Source: Alphaproteobacteria bacterium
GTDB taxonomy: Bacteria; Pseudomonadota; Alphaproteobacteria; Rickettsiales; JADKJE01
NCBI GenBank assembly: GCA_016722515.1
Contig: JADKJE010000001.1
Coordinates: 974,802-1,038,801 of the forward strand
Direction: 5' to 3'
DNA: 64,000 bases
Part shown: piece by piece, positions 53,647 to 63,345 of the stretch
How the letters are laid out: each line of letters starts with the position of its first letter
Position numbering within the stretch: position 1 is the stretch's first letter
Position numbers and translations under genes: made by a program
The notes under the pieces: model-generated
Told to the model about the DNA's origin: nothing
Database searches by the model: none
Seen by the model: the letters and a program-made list of their open reading frames with translations, nothing else

Positions 53647-56331
53647 ATGAAAAACACTCAATACAACCCAAAACAATTAGCTCACTTTAACCGTATTCCT
53701 GCACCAGGCAAGGCATTTGACTATGTCATACTGGTAGGACCTGATAATCCTGGGGCAGCTGCTCATGAATTAAGCCTTAAATTTTTTATAAAACTTCTCG
53801 AAGAACATCCAGATACTTCTTACTGTGTCATGGGAAATGGCCATAACAAAGTTTCACAACAAGAACTATCCACGCATTTAAAAAGTAAAATTAATTCCAA
53901 CACGTTTATGTTTCTATTGGCACACGGAGATGCCGTTGACTCCACTATTCATACCTGTGATTTTTTAGAAGAGGATAATCAAACACTTTCTCTCGTAAAC
54001 AGTTTGCGTAATTTAGCTGAACCTGAACACGTATCTTCCACTCGACCACTTCAATTGGGTATCACGTCATGCTTTGGAGGAACTTTATTAAAACAGTCAG
54101 AAACCATTCCTACCGATATTGCCTTGATTATTTATAGTGATGCCGATTATATCACGCGCGAAAATGAACGCATAGAATTTGCCATTAGCGATTTGCGCAA
54201 TAATATTTGGAAAGAATCAGCGATCTCTATTGCATCCTGCCTTGAATCAATCAGTTTCTATTTAAAACCCTCCTCGCATCCTACTCAACCGATCCATTAC
54301 CGTTCACAGCCAGTTTCACGGTATCTTGCTAATAACAACGATATAGAACAATTTTTCCGGAACAATATCAAAGGGTTTTTGGAGACATGCAAGAACCATC
54401 CATGGTTTGCAATACTACCAAAAGAAACGTATAACGATATAGAAGACAACATCCGCTCAGCCACGTCATCAGTAAAGGCTACGGAATCACATTATTTTGA
54501 TTTAATAAAAATTTATGCCGATAGAAGTATCGTAGAAGGGGTCATTGGCACAGCTGAGTCGGCTAAATTATCTGAAAGAAAACAAGCCTCGAATAAGGAA
54601 TCGCGGACCAATCTATGGAAGTTCTTTTCACGAACAAACCGAACCAAATCACCAGATCTGATTGAACTTTATTCCCAATATAATTATGTAAGATATGCAC
54701 TGCACACAGCCATTGTACAACGAAAAAGTCACGCATTTTACCCCTTTGCTGAAAAGATACTGGCCGTACAGGAAACACTAAAATCGTCTTCAAAGAAGGA
54801 GTTAGAGAAGGCTGAGAAACAATCGACGTATCGCCAAAAACAGATTGACGGCTGGATAACAACAAACCATGTGTCCACAGCCATAGGGTTTAGCCCTGAT
54901 TTTGCCACGGATTTAATTAATTATGGCTTTCCACTTACCGAAATCGATGCCGAGGGAAATAACTGCCTGCATACGGCAGTTATTTGTCGTCAAACAGCAC
55001 TCATGGAGCTTATTCTTCAACACGCTCCTGCACTTGCATTGGTCGCAAATAAAAACGGTGACTTACCCCTGGATATTGCTGTTATTATTGGCTATTTGGA
55101 TGGAACTAAAACGCTTTTGGGGTTAAGCCAGGACCCAAAAAAAATAAAAAATTGTGCAAACAGTGCACGCCGTTTCAGCGAATCCTGCCGCTTGAATCAA
55201 TTCTTTTCCCTATTGCGCAAGGATGACGTTAAACAACTCCAACCTAAAGCAAGATTGCTTTATTACGCCTGGAATGGAGATCAAAAAGCCTATGAAAAAC
55301 TGTTAGAGGAATACCCGCGTCTAGATAATTACAAGGCTGGTGAAATAACCCCTTTGCATTTGGCCGTTATTCAACGTAACCATGATATGGTCGGCTTCTT
55401 GCAAGCCCACCACCCTTTACAGCAGACAATAGGTGATGGATTAAGCTTTCTTCCGCTTTTCTATTGTTTGCAACATACGGATACAGCAATGTTTGGGTCA
55501 TTATTGGCCTCCTATCCTGGAAATATCTGGGAGATTAACCAACGCCAAGAGAACAATAACCTCTTTTTTTCTTTGGCAAAACAAAGGGATCCACGGTTCC
55601 TTGAGGTCTATTTCCAATCTCCCGAATGCCTAAAAAGAATATTTGAAACCGACACCGTTTCAGGTATCAAACAGATCGAACTACTTGCGCTTTTCGGTCA
55701 TAGCGCGGTTTTAAGATCCCTGTTTTCATCCATGAACGAAGCACAGATTGAACAATTACAGCACACTCAGCCATCTTTGCATTTACCTCTACTGTATGCA
55801 ACGTGGAAAGGGGATAAAGCACAGGTTGAAACAGCACTCACGAACAGTCCAGCCATTAAGTCAACGCAGAAACTTCTGCTGCATCTAGCTGTGTTGACTC
55901 AAAATGATGCAATGGTCGCGTTGTTGCGTAAGGAAACAACCTTCCATACCATCCATGATGCCCAGGGATATACGCCACTTCATACTGCAATCACATTGGG
56001 CGATGTGCGCCGCATAACCAATCTGGTAAGAAATGGTTCAGACCCTAATGCACAAACAACAGATGGAAAACCGCCTCTGCATTTGGCTATCGATCACTTA
56101 ATGGAGACAAGATGCAAACAAATGGTGAGCAAACTGCTAGAAAATGGTGCCCATCCCGATCAAACGTATAATGGAATAAGTGCTGCTGAATACGCACAAT
56201 CAAATGGCAAAGCTGATGTCGCCGGTATCCTCTTGAAATCAATTCAGGAACGAGATGCCAACAACCATCAACAAAGTGGCGATCCTTCTTCTAAATTTAG
56301 GACTCTCTCTCGTGCTGGCACACCAATTTGA
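53647..56331 (+). CDS. Large ankyrin-repeat protein with a clan CD-like His/Cys domain (putative effector)
   Basis: 894 aa from the ATG at 53647; the open frame begins 8 codons earlier. The N-terminal domain (about 20-180) has FDYVILVGPDNPGAAA, TFMFLLAHGD (H93) and LQLGITSCFGGTLL (C142), the HG then SC-x-G dyad order of clan CD proteases (caspase, clostripain, CHAT). A charged helical middle (about 330-400) and ankyrin repeats follow (NNCLHTAVICRQTALMELIL, ITPLHLAVIQRNHDMVGFL, YTPLHTAITLGDVRRITNLV, KPPLHLAIDHLMETRCKQMV). No signal peptide or membrane helix. No CaaX at the end (AGTPI). Effector function is inferred from architecture and from the second such protein at 33-36 kb. Confidence 0.75.
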   Translation: MKNTQYNPKQLAHFNRIPAPGKAFDYVILVGPDNPGAAAHELSLKFFIKLLEEHPDTSYCVMGNGHNKVSQQELSTHLKSKINSNTFMFLLAHGDAVDSTIHTCDFLEEDNQTLSLVNSLRNLAEPEHVSSTRPLQLGITSCFGGTLLKQSETIPTDIALIIYSDADYITRENERIEFAISDLRNNIWKESAISIASCLESISFYLKPSSHPTQPIHYRSQPVSRYLANNNDIEQFFRNNIKGFLETCKNHPWFAILPKETYNDIEDNIRSATSSVKATESHYFDLIKIYADRSIVEGVIGTAESAKLSERKQASNKESRTNLWKFFSRTNRTKSPDLIELYSQYNYVRYALHTAIVQRKSHAFYPFAEKILAVQETLKSSSKKELEKAEKQSTYRQKQIDGWITTNHVSTAIGFSPDFATDLINYGFPLTEIDAEGNNCLHTAVICRQTALMELILQHAPALALVANKNGDLPLDIAVIIGYLDGTKTLLGLSQDPKKIKNCANSARRFSESCRLNQFFSLLRKDDVKQLQPKARLLYYAWNGDQKAYEKLLEEYPRLDNYKAGEITPLHLAVIQRNHDMVGFLQAHHPLQQTIGDGLSFLPLFYCLQHTDTAMFGSLLASYPGNIWEINQRQENNNLFFSLAKQRDPRFLEVYFQSPECLKRIFETDTVSGIKQIELLALFGHSAVLRSLFSSMNEAQIEQLQHTQPSLHLPLLYATWKGDKAQVETALTNSPAIKSTQKLLLHLAVLTQNDAMVALLRKETTFHTIHDAQGYTPLHTAITLGDVRRITNLVRNGSDPNAQTTDGKPPLHLAIDHLMETRCKQMVSKLLENGAHPDQTYNGISAAEYAQSNGKADVAGILLKSIQERDANNHQQSGDPSSKFRTLSRAGTPI

Positions 56332-56650
56332 AGCACATCGATAGACTTATTATAGTAAGCAGATTGCTCCACCTTATTCAAAGACATTAGGCAAGAACGT
56401 TATGATCAATGTGCGGTGACGTACATCAAGGTGTTAGACCGGATATGTCATGAAGCAGTCCATTTCTGATTAATTTTGTCGAGTGGTTGCTTTTGTTATT
56501 AAGCCGTCAACGAAAGATATTTTTAAGGATGATTTCCAGATTTTGGACACACCTGCCCCTTACCCCCATTATTTGCAAGTGCCGGTGAGAAGCACAGACA
56601 TTTTCGATTATTCCGTTGCCAGTCGTTTTGCAATGAGCATGCCCATGATA
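56332..56650. other. Intergenic region between the ankyrin protein and ruvB
   Basis: About 320 bp between convergent genes. One plus-strand frame from 56483 runs into antisense ruvB and has no recognisable domain; it is probably not a gene. I see no clear terminator. Confidence 0.4.
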
Positions 56651-57691
56651 TTACGTGGACAGATCCTCAAAATTAAACTCCGGTGCACGTTGCGGTGCCA
56701 CAAGTCCAATATGATGGAACGCTTTGGGCGTCAGCATTCTACCACGTGGCGTGCGCTGCAGAAAGCCAATCTGTAATAAATAAGGCTCAATCGTATCTTC
56801 AATCGTATCGCGCTGTTCAGATAACCCAGCGGCGATGGTTTCGGCCCCTACTGGCCCACCTTGATAATTTTCAGCAATAAAGCGTAAATAACGATGGTCG
56901 GCGCTGTCAAGGCCCGCCGCATCGACTTCTAATAAACGTAATCCTTTATCAGCCATGTGTGCGGTAATGGTGGCTTGGTCTTCAACGGCGGCAAAATCGC
57001 GCAGCCGACGCAGCAAACGAATGGCAATACGTGGCGTACCGCGTGAGCGTTTGGCAATTTCCAATGCGCCATCTTCACTGATGGGGCAGTTCAGTTTAGC
57101 GGCACCACGTTTAACAATGATGCAGAGCTCATCTGTATTATAAAATTCCATCCGCAGCGGTATGCCAAAACGGTCGCGCAGTGGATTGCTGATTAAGCCA
57201 AGGCGTGTAGTTGCCCCCACCAAGGTGAATGGAGGCAAATCAATTCGCACCGTCCGTGCCCCCGGCCCCTCGCCGATAATCAAATCGAGCGTAAAATCTT
57301 CCATCGCCGGGTAGAGCACTTCTTCAATGGCGGCATGTAAGCGGTGGATTTCATCGATGAATAACACATCATTAGGTTGGAGGTTGGTCAACAACGCTGC
57401 TAAATCGCCTGCTTTGGTAAGCAATGGCCCAGAGGTAGTTTTGAAATTCACCCCCATTTCACGGGCGATAATATGCGCCAGTGTGGTTTTACCTAAACCT
57501 GGAGGTCCATAAAACAATACATGGTCGAGCGGCTCTTCCCGGCTGCGCGCGGCTTTGATAAAAATTTCCAGATTTTGCCGCGACTGTGCCTGGCCGATAA
57601 AATCCACCAGCATCTGCGGACGCAACGCCCGATCCACCCGATCATCCACTTGCGCTGCTGGTGCAATTAAACGTTCTTCCTGTTCACGCAT
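56651..57691 (-). CDS. ruvB: Holliday junction branch migration ATPase RuvB
   Basis: 346 aa AAA+ motor that drives RuvA-bound junctions. Walker A GPPGLGKT (about 64-71), Walker B LFIDEIHRL, sensor 1 GATTRLGLISNPLRDRFG, and the C-terminal winged helix (TPRGRMLTPKAFHHIG). All conserved. It overlaps the ruvA stop by 8 bp and is last in aroE-ruvC-ruvA-ruvB. Confidence 0.96.
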   Translation of the reverse strand: MREQEERLIAPAAQVDDRVDRALRPQMLVDFIGQAQSRQNLEIFIKAARSREEPLDHVLFYGPPGLGKTTLAHIIAREMGVNFKTTSGPLLTKAGDLAALLTNLQPNDVLFIDEIHRLHAAIEEVLYPAMEDFTLDLIIGEGPGARTVRIDLPPFTLVGATTRLGLISNPLRDRFGIPLRMEFYNTDELCIIVKRGAAKLNCPISEDGALEIAKRSRGTPRIAIRLLRRLRDFAAVEDQATITAHMADKGLRLLEVDAAGLDSADHRYLRFIAENYQGGPVGAETIAAGLSEQRDTIEDTIEPYLLQIGFLQRTPRGRMLTPKAFHHIGLVAPQRAPEFNFEDLST

Positions 57692-58415
57692 TGACTAATT
57701 CCTTTAATCCTAAACGTATCACATCCGACAACGACAAAGCGTGAGTGTCACTATCCACCAGCACACGCTGAATGGCTAAGTAAGCCTCCTGTCTGCCATA
57801 ACCCAAATTGGTAAGCGCCGATAACGCATCGCGTGAAATAGCGGCAACGGTATTTGCCATGGATTCTGCTGGCAAGGCTGATGCAGCAGCTTCTGCTCCT
57901 CTTTTACCGGTTTTACTGGTTTTAGAGGGCGCTGTTGAGGAAGCGATTCCCACGGCTGTTCCAACTGCGGCTGATGGTGATGGGCCAGATACGGCAGCAA
58001 AGCCACCCTCAGTAGCCACCATCGCTTTATTTTTAAGTTCAGTAACAATCCGTTCTGCCAGTTTTGGCCCCACACCGCTTGCACGGGTAAAGGGTGTTTT
58101 ATCCTGCGTAAGCAAGGCATGGGTAATATCATCGGCAGTCAGCACACCTAAAAGTGCCAGGGCCGTTCGGCTGCCGACACCTTGCACTGTCGTTAAAACC
58201 CGAAACCATTCACGCTCGCGCTGATCAATAAATCCATAGAGGTGAATATGGTCTTCGCGCACATGGGTTTCAATCCATAAAATCACTTCGCCATTGTGTG
58301 GCACGCGGCGTAACGTGTTGGCCGAACAGAAGGCGACATAGCCCACCCCCCCCACATCAATGACCACCGAATCTTCGCCTACTGAATCTATAAGCCCACG
58401 TAATTTACCAATCAT
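57684..58415 (-). CDS. ruvA: Holliday junction binding protein RuvA
   Basis: 243 aa from the ATG at 58415, whose ATGA overlap with the ruvC stop (58412-58415) fixes the start. Domain I (MIGKLRGLIDSVGEDSVVID), domain II helix-hairpin-helix (VQGVGSRTALALLG, ASGVGPKLAERIVTELKNK) and domain III (DALSALTNLGYGRQEAYLAI) are present. The linker between II and III is long and rich in A, S, T and G (about 145-195), making it about 40 residues longer than the E. coli protein. Confidence 0.94.
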   Translation of the reverse strand: MIGKLRGLIDSVGEDSVVIDVGGVGYVAFCSANTLRRVPHNGEVILWIETHVREDHIHLYGFIDQREREWFRVLTTVQGVGSRTALALLGVLTADDITHALLTQDKTPFTRASGVGPKLAERIVTELKNKAMVATEGGFAAVSGPSPSAAVGTAVGIASSTAPSKTSKTGKRGAEAAASALPAESMANTVAAISRDALSALTNLGYGRQEAYLAIQRVLVDSDTHALSLSDVIRLGLKELVNA

Positions 58416-58903
58416 ACCGACTCCCATTTACGATGTGTGTTGCCAATATGCGCATGGCATACAGCAACCGCTAATGCATCTGCCGCATCTTCGCTATCGA
58501 AGGTTGCCTGCGGCAATAATTGTTTGACCATCATCATCACCTGCGACTTTTCAGCGCGTCCTACGCCGACCACCGATTTCTTTACCGTGGTCGCCGCATA
58601 TTCCGCCACTGGCAAACCCGCCTTTGCTGCTGTGAGCATTAAAACCCCACGGGCATGGCCGAGTTTTAAGGATGATAAGGCATTTTTATTGACGAAGGTT
58701 TCTTCAAGCGCACTTTCATGCGGCTGATAGGTAAGGATAATCGTTTGCAGCTGCTCGTGCAAGTACTGTAAACGCTGAGCAAGCGGCTCTTTAGCATTGG
58801 TACGGATTGCCCCACAACCAATATAGCGTAAACGTTGACCGATCGATTCGATCACTCCCCAGCCACTCGTGCCAAGCCCTGGATCAATACCTAAGATAAT
58901 CAT
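58412..58903 (-). CDS. ruvC: Holliday junction resolvase RuvC
   Basis: 163 aa nuclease. The catalytic acids are in ILGIDPGLGTSGWGV (D7), SALEETFVNKNALSS (Glu), and DSEDAADALAVAVCH (paired aspartates). It overlaps aroE by 4 bp and ruvA by 4 bp. Normal length and fold. Confidence 0.96.
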   Translation of the reverse strand: MIILGIDPGLGTSGWGVIESIGQRLRYIGCGAIRTNAKEPLAQRLQYLHEQLQTIILTYQPHESALEETFVNKNALSSLKLGHARGVLMLTAAKAGLPVAEYAATTVKKSVVGVGRAEKSQVMMMVKQLLPQATFDSEDAADALAVAVCHAHIGNTHRKWESV

Positions 58904-59751
58904 ATCAACCCTGCCGCTTGGAGAATGTTATGGCGAAGCTGCGGTGTTACCTCCGGCTTCACCCCAAACCAGCGTTCAAATCCGCCCACAGCCTGGTGGA
59001 GCAACATGCCAAGCCCATCGACGACCGGATTACCGCGCAAACGCGCCTGTTTGAGGAGATTCGTTTCAAGCGGTTTATAAACGATATCATACACAATGGC
59101 CGTAGCAGACAATGCCCCAATGTCGATGTCCAACGGGTCTTTACCCTGCATTCCAAGAGACGAGGTATTGACCAGCAAACCAGCACCAGACAATAGATCG
59201 TGACGTTGTTCCCATGGGGCAACCGTAATGGGTTCACCTAAATCCATCTGGATTTTTTCAGCATTGGCAAGGGTTCTATTCACCAGCACAATGTCTGCAA
59301 CTCCCGCATCCTGCAGCGCCACACATATCGCACGCGCGGCACCACCGGCTCCAATCACCACCGCTTTATTGCCAACCCACGGCTGGGTAGAAACCGATGA
59401 CTGCAAATGCGCCATAAACCCATAAGCATCGGTATTGGTAGCTCTAATTTTTCCGTTATCAAATACCAGGGTATTTGCCGCCCCAATGCGCTTAGCCAGA
59501 GAATCGATTTCATGCGCAAATAACATTACGCTTTCCTTGTGCGGAATCGTTACATTCATACCCCGCATGTTACTCATATGCGCGAAGCCCTTGACGACCT
59601 GTTCTAAATGTTCAGGCTTTGCTTCGATTGGAATATAAGCACCGCTGATGTGATACTGTTCTAACCAATAATTATGGATACAAGGCGATAAAGAATGAGC
59701 GATAGGATGACCGATCACTCCTGCGATTAATGCTTGGCCTGTTATCGTCAT
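58900..59751 (-). CDS. aroE: Shikimate dehydrogenase
   Basis: Reduces 3-dehydroshikimate with NADPH. About 283 aa from the ATG at 59751, preceded by GGAGG; the frame is open to 59796. Substrate site GHPIAHSLSPCIHNYW, NVTIPHKESV (catalytic lysine), NTDAYGFM, and the NADP loop VIGAGGAARAICVAL. It is the first gene of aroE-ruvC-ruvA-ruvB, an unusual pairing of a shikimate enzyme with recombination genes. The start of the transcription unit lies in the 59.75-60.17 kb gap. Confidence 0.94.
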   Translation of the reverse strand: MTITGQALIAGVIGHPIAHSLSPCIHNYWLEQYHISGAYIPIEAKPEHLEQVVKGFAHMSNMRGMNVTIPHKESVMLFAHEIDSLAKRIGAANTLVFDNGKIRATNTDAYGFMAHLQSSVSTQPWVGNKAVVIGAGGAARAICVALQDAGVADIVLVNRTLANAEKIQMDLGEPITVAPWEQRHDLLSGAGLLVNTSSLGMQGKDPLDIDIGALSATAIVYDIVYKPLETNLLKQARLRGNPVVDGLGMLLHQAVGGFERWFGVKPEVTPQLRHNILQAAGLI

Positions 59752-60167
59752 GCGGTGCCTCCGTTTGTGGTAATAGGGGAGAATATGATTAACCATAAAA
59801 TGCCCTTAAATGCCTGTTTTAGACATCTTAGAGGGTTACATGAGGATAGCCTTGGATTGGATGGTTGTCATGTGTTAATAACTATAGCCTCTCCAAACAA
59901 TCACCAGCCCTCTTATAATCCATTACCGACACCTCGCCTACCTGGTACATCTTTCCCCCACTATAAACCAAAATTCCCTTAGGGATGCGTCCAGAATCGA
60001 CCACCAACTTTCAATCGTTACGCTGGATATCCCCGCATCCGTTTCCTCAACGACACTGCATTTTGGACAATCTTTCAATTGAAATTTAAAACTGTCAAAA
60101 ACACTCTACAGACCTTATATCATAAAGCCTGCAGCGCTAGACAAACATTGAAATAAGACTTATTTTC
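59752..60167. other. Intergenic region upstream of aroE
   Basis: About 415 bp that should hold the aroE operon promoter and the glutaminase 3' end. I see no gene, hairpin with T-run or repeat that I can support. Confidence 0.35.
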
Positions 60168-61763
60168 TTACTCTATACCGCCCTGTTGCTCCAGCAATGT
60201 CGCCACGTCCGCATGCTTATGTCGCTTAGCATCCGTTAGGGGTGTGCCGTCCCAACGATCCCGTGGATTAATTTCTACATCTTTCTTAAGCAAATACGCC
60301 ACCGTCTCCAACTGGCCTTCAGCAGCAGCAAGATGAAGGGCGGTACGGCCATCATAATCGCCTTTATTTAAATCAATGCCATAGGCAATCAATCGCCTGA
60401 TTTCATTGATATCACCCTGGCTTGCCGCCCAGATAAGGGAGAACGTAGTATCGATGGCAAATTCGCTTCGCGTGCGGCGCGGATCTATTTTATCGGTATG
60501 ACCTGAAATACCATCATAATTATGAAAGTTAAAGAGTTTGACCAGTTCTTTGCTGAATTCAATACCGCGCACCGAGTTACCCATTTCATCTAACCGCGGC
60601 GACCATACTGTGATACCGGCAACGCCTGGGACCACAATCATCAATGCGCCCGAAACTCCGGATTTAGCCGGCAAACCTACGGTAAACGCATATTCCCCAG
60701 AAAAATCATACATACCGCAGGAATACATCAGGGATAAACAATCCTTCACCGTATTGCTGTTGAGGATTTTTCGACCGGAAGATGGCGACACACCAGCATG
60801 GGCCAGCGTGGCTGCCACATGTGCCTGAGAACGCGCAGTAAGTTCGATAGAACAGCATTGAAAATAAAAATCCAGCGTATCCTGGATACTCACCCCGGCA
60901 GGGAATGATTTTTTCTCACGCATAAAATAGGCAAGGGCAAAATTTCGATCCGCCGTATCTTTCTCAGAGAGATACACCGAATTATTAAAACCTGGGGTAA
61001 TACCGCCAGTTAACGAAGTCCACATCGACATCACATGATCAAAACGATCGCTAAGGGGCTCATCATTTTTAATAAGCGAACACGCCAAGATAGCGCCAGC
61101 ATTAATCAGCGGATTATGCGGCAACCCCTTGTTATTTAATGAAATAGCATTGAAGCTTTGGCCACTTGGTTCGCGCCCAATATGCTGGTGCACTTTATCT
61201 TCGCCGTTAAGCTCCAGCGCAATACAGTAATTGACTGGTTTACAGGTGGATTGAACGCAATACGGAATATCGGCTTCTTCAGTGCAGAAAACCTGCCCGT
61301 CAATGGTGCATACAGCAACAGCAAAATGTTCGGGATTCACTTTCGCCAATTGCGGAATATAGGAAGCCACAACACCGTTTTTATTGGCGCTTACTTTCGT
61401 GAAAATTGCTTTAATCTGATTGGTAAAGGCTTTGAAATCAGGAATAATCAAATTACGTTTGATGGTTCGTTCAATCAACGAAATATTCGGCCGCACAATG
61501 TCTCGCAGACGCTCAATATCAATGGCCTCACCATCACTCAACAAAGCTAATGCCTGGGTGGTTTCTTTAATACGCGGGTCCGACTCAAGAATTCCCTGCT
61601 CTTTAAGGGCATTCAGCAATTGATGCTTATGGATAGTACCTTTTCCGTGCTCATCCAAGACATTAAAAATGGCCTGGTAAAGCTCTTCACCCTGCACCAC
61701 TTCGACTGGTTCGATTTGAGCCTGTTTGTTTTTAATTTTTGCTGTCATGATTGTTTGATCCAT
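60168..61763 (-). CDS. glsA: Glutaminase with N-terminal EF-hand-like region and C-terminal ankyrin repeats (eukaryote-type architecture)
   Basis: 531 aa. Hydrolyses glutamine to glutamate and ammonia. Residues 1-100 are an EF-hand-like helical region, 110-420 the beta-lactamase-like catalytic domain with QSTCKPVNYC (S172, K175), REPSGQSFN, PLINAGAILACSLI, CGMYDFSGEYAFTVGLPAKS and MGNSVRGIEFSKEL. Residues about 455-525 are ankyrin repeats (DYDGRTALHLAAAEGQLETV, INPRDRWDGTPLTDA). The same order and very similar wording occur in animal kidney-type glutaminase. Most bacterial GlsA proteins are about 310 aa without these parts. Whether this is ancestral sharing or transfer cannot be told here. 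Confidence 0.92.
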   Translation of the reverse strand: MDQTIMTAKIKNKQAQIEPVEVVQGEELYQAIFNVLDEHGKGTIHKHQLLNALKEQGILESDPRIKETTQALALLSDGEAIDIERLRDIVRPNISLIERTIKRNLIIPDFKAFTNQIKAIFTKVSANKNGVVASYIPQLAKVNPEHFAVAVCTIDGQVFCTEEADIPYCVQSTCKPVNYCIALELNGEDKVHQHIGREPSGQSFNAISLNNKGLPHNPLINAGAILACSLIKNDEPLSDRFDHVMSMWTSLTGGITPGFNNSVYLSEKDTADRNFALAYFMREKKSFPAGVSIQDTLDFYFQCCSIELTARSQAHVAATLAHAGVSPSSGRKILNSNTVKDCLSLMYSCGMYDFSGEYAFTVGLPAKSGVSGALMIVVPGVAGITVWSPRLDEMGNSVRGIEFSKELVKLFNFHNYDGISGHTDKIDPRRTRSEFAIDTTFSLIWAASQGDINEIRRLIAYGIDLNKGDYDGRTALHLAAAEGQLETVAYLLKKDVEINPRDRWDGTPLTDAKRHKHADVATLLEQQGGIE

Positions 61764-61872
61764 TCATTCTTAGGAGATTGTGCTTCTTTTCTGTTTATAT
61801 TTGGTAAAAAAATGACCAACTCGTGAGTCATCCTACGATGACACCATCACCTTGAATATAGATCGTAGCTAG

Positions 61873-61886
61873 CCAACGACCGTTGG
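61873..61886. promoter_or_regulatory. Palindrome upstream of the glutaminase gene (possible operator)
   Basis: CCAACG-AC-CGTTGG is a perfect 6-bp inverted repeat with a 2-nt centre about 110 bp upstream of the glutaminase ATG. No regulator is identified. Confidence 0.35.
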
Positions 61887-62009
61887 TCAAGTAGGAAAAC
61901 CGTTCGTGTATTAACACATGGTACATGACTATTTACATTTTTATCGAATCATTGCCCTTGAAGCAGATCTGCTCTTTATTTTTAGTGTAACAACCTAGGT
62001 TTATTATGC

Positions 62010-63113
62010 TCAGGCTGCGATATTGCCTGGCTCAGTAATCTGCACCAATTGTGATTTACGCTGTTTCTGGCTTTCAGATTTAAGCTGGCCACATGCCGCT
62101 AAAATATCTCGACCACGCGGACGACGTACAGGAGCAGAAATGCCTGCATCAAACATCCTATCGGAAAATTGCTCAATCCTATCCCAGTCGGAGCATTCAT
62201 AGTGACTACCAGGCCAGGGATTGAACGGAATTAAATTCACTTTGGCAGGAATACCTTGTAACAAACGCGCTAATTCTTGCGCATCGGCGTTACTATCATT
62301 AATACCTTTAAGCATCACATATTCAAACATAATACGACGGGCATTAGTGGCTCTTGGATACTGGCGACACGCTTCTAGAAGTTCTGCAATCGGATAGCGC
62401 TTATTGATCGGCACTAATACATCACGCAAATCATCCCTCACCGCATGGAGTGAAATAGCGAGGTTCACTTTGACCGTTTTACCTAGCTCATAAATCATCG
62501 GCACCACCCCTGAGGTGGATACCGTCACCCGCCGCGACGAAAAAGCCAATCCATCCGCATCCAGCATGATATGAATGGCTTCAATCACATTATCCATATT
62601 AAGCAGTGGTTCACCCATGCCCATAAATACAATATTAGAGACCATTTTTTTATCACCTGATGGCCAGTCACCGAGAGTATCGCGGGCAACCATCACCTGG
62701 GCAATAATCTCAGCAGCCGTTAAATTTCGCACCAAAGGCTGAGTACCCGTATGACAAAACGAACAGGTAAGCGTGCAGCCCACCTGTGAAGAAATACATA
62801 ATGTACCGCGCTCACCCTCAGGAATAAACACCGTTTCTGCTTCATTGCCATCTGTAAATTTAAGCAGCCATTTTTGCGTCCCATCACTGGAAATTTGGTG
62901 CAGAGTCTTCCCCGGTCGTTGCAGGGTATAACGCTCCTTCATAGCCTCACTTAACACTTTAGACACGTTTTGCATCGCATCAAATTCTTTAGCACCATGA
63001 CAATACACCCAATGCCACAACTGCTTAGCCCGAAAGGGTTTCTCACCGACATCCGCTACAGCGGTATATAGTTGATCCTTGGTTAGGCCAATCAGGCTGG
63101 GAAGAGAGGACAA
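62010..63113 (-). CDS. rlmN: Dual-specificity rRNA/tRNA adenine-C2 methyltransferase RlmN
   Basis: 367 aa radical-SAM enzyme methylating A2503 of 23S rRNA and A37 of some tRNAs. The cluster ligands are in CTLTCSFCHTG (C113, C117, C120). GMGEPLLNMDNV is the SAM-binding segment, and VRRPRGRDILAACGQL near the C-terminus carries the conserved methyl-carrying cysteine. All motifs intact. Monocistronic on the minus strand. Confidence 0.95.
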   Translation of the reverse strand: MSSLPSLIGLTKDQLYTAVADVGEKPFRAKQLWHWVYCHGAKEFDAMQNVSKVLSEAMKERYTLQRPGKTLHQISSDGTQKWLLKFTDGNEAETVFIPEGERGTLCISSQVGCTLTCSFCHTGTQPLVRNLTAAEIIAQVMVARDTLGDWPSGDKKMVSNIVFMGMGEPLLNMDNVIEAIHIMLDADGLAFSSRRVTVSTSGVVPMIYELGKTVKVNLAISLHAVRDDLRDVLVPINKRYPIAELLEACRQYPRATNARRIMFEYVMLKGINDSNADAQELARLLQGIPAKVNLIPFNPWPGSHYECSDWDRIEQFSDRMFDAGISAPVRRPRGRDILAACGQLKSESQKQRKSQLVQITEPGNIAA

Positions 63114-63345
63114 AGGGAATCCATTTAATTTTCTTTATAAGTCAGTGCATTATAGCTTACTACGGGAACGATATCAATCATTGCGCGTCTTTAGCAAAAC
63201 TCGCGCATTTTCAACTAACCTTCCATCATTTTATGTTGTTGAATTATACAGAATATATACAGCCTCATGCTGCTTCTATACGCAGCCAACATTTAAACAT
63301 GGATACACTACTTAGAGTTGAGTCAATTTTTTAAGTAGGGTCACT

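Noticed and set aside
56483..56776. Plus-strand open frame running into antisense ruvB
   Set aside because: More than a third is antisense to a conserved gene, and the rest has no domain or ribosome binding site.
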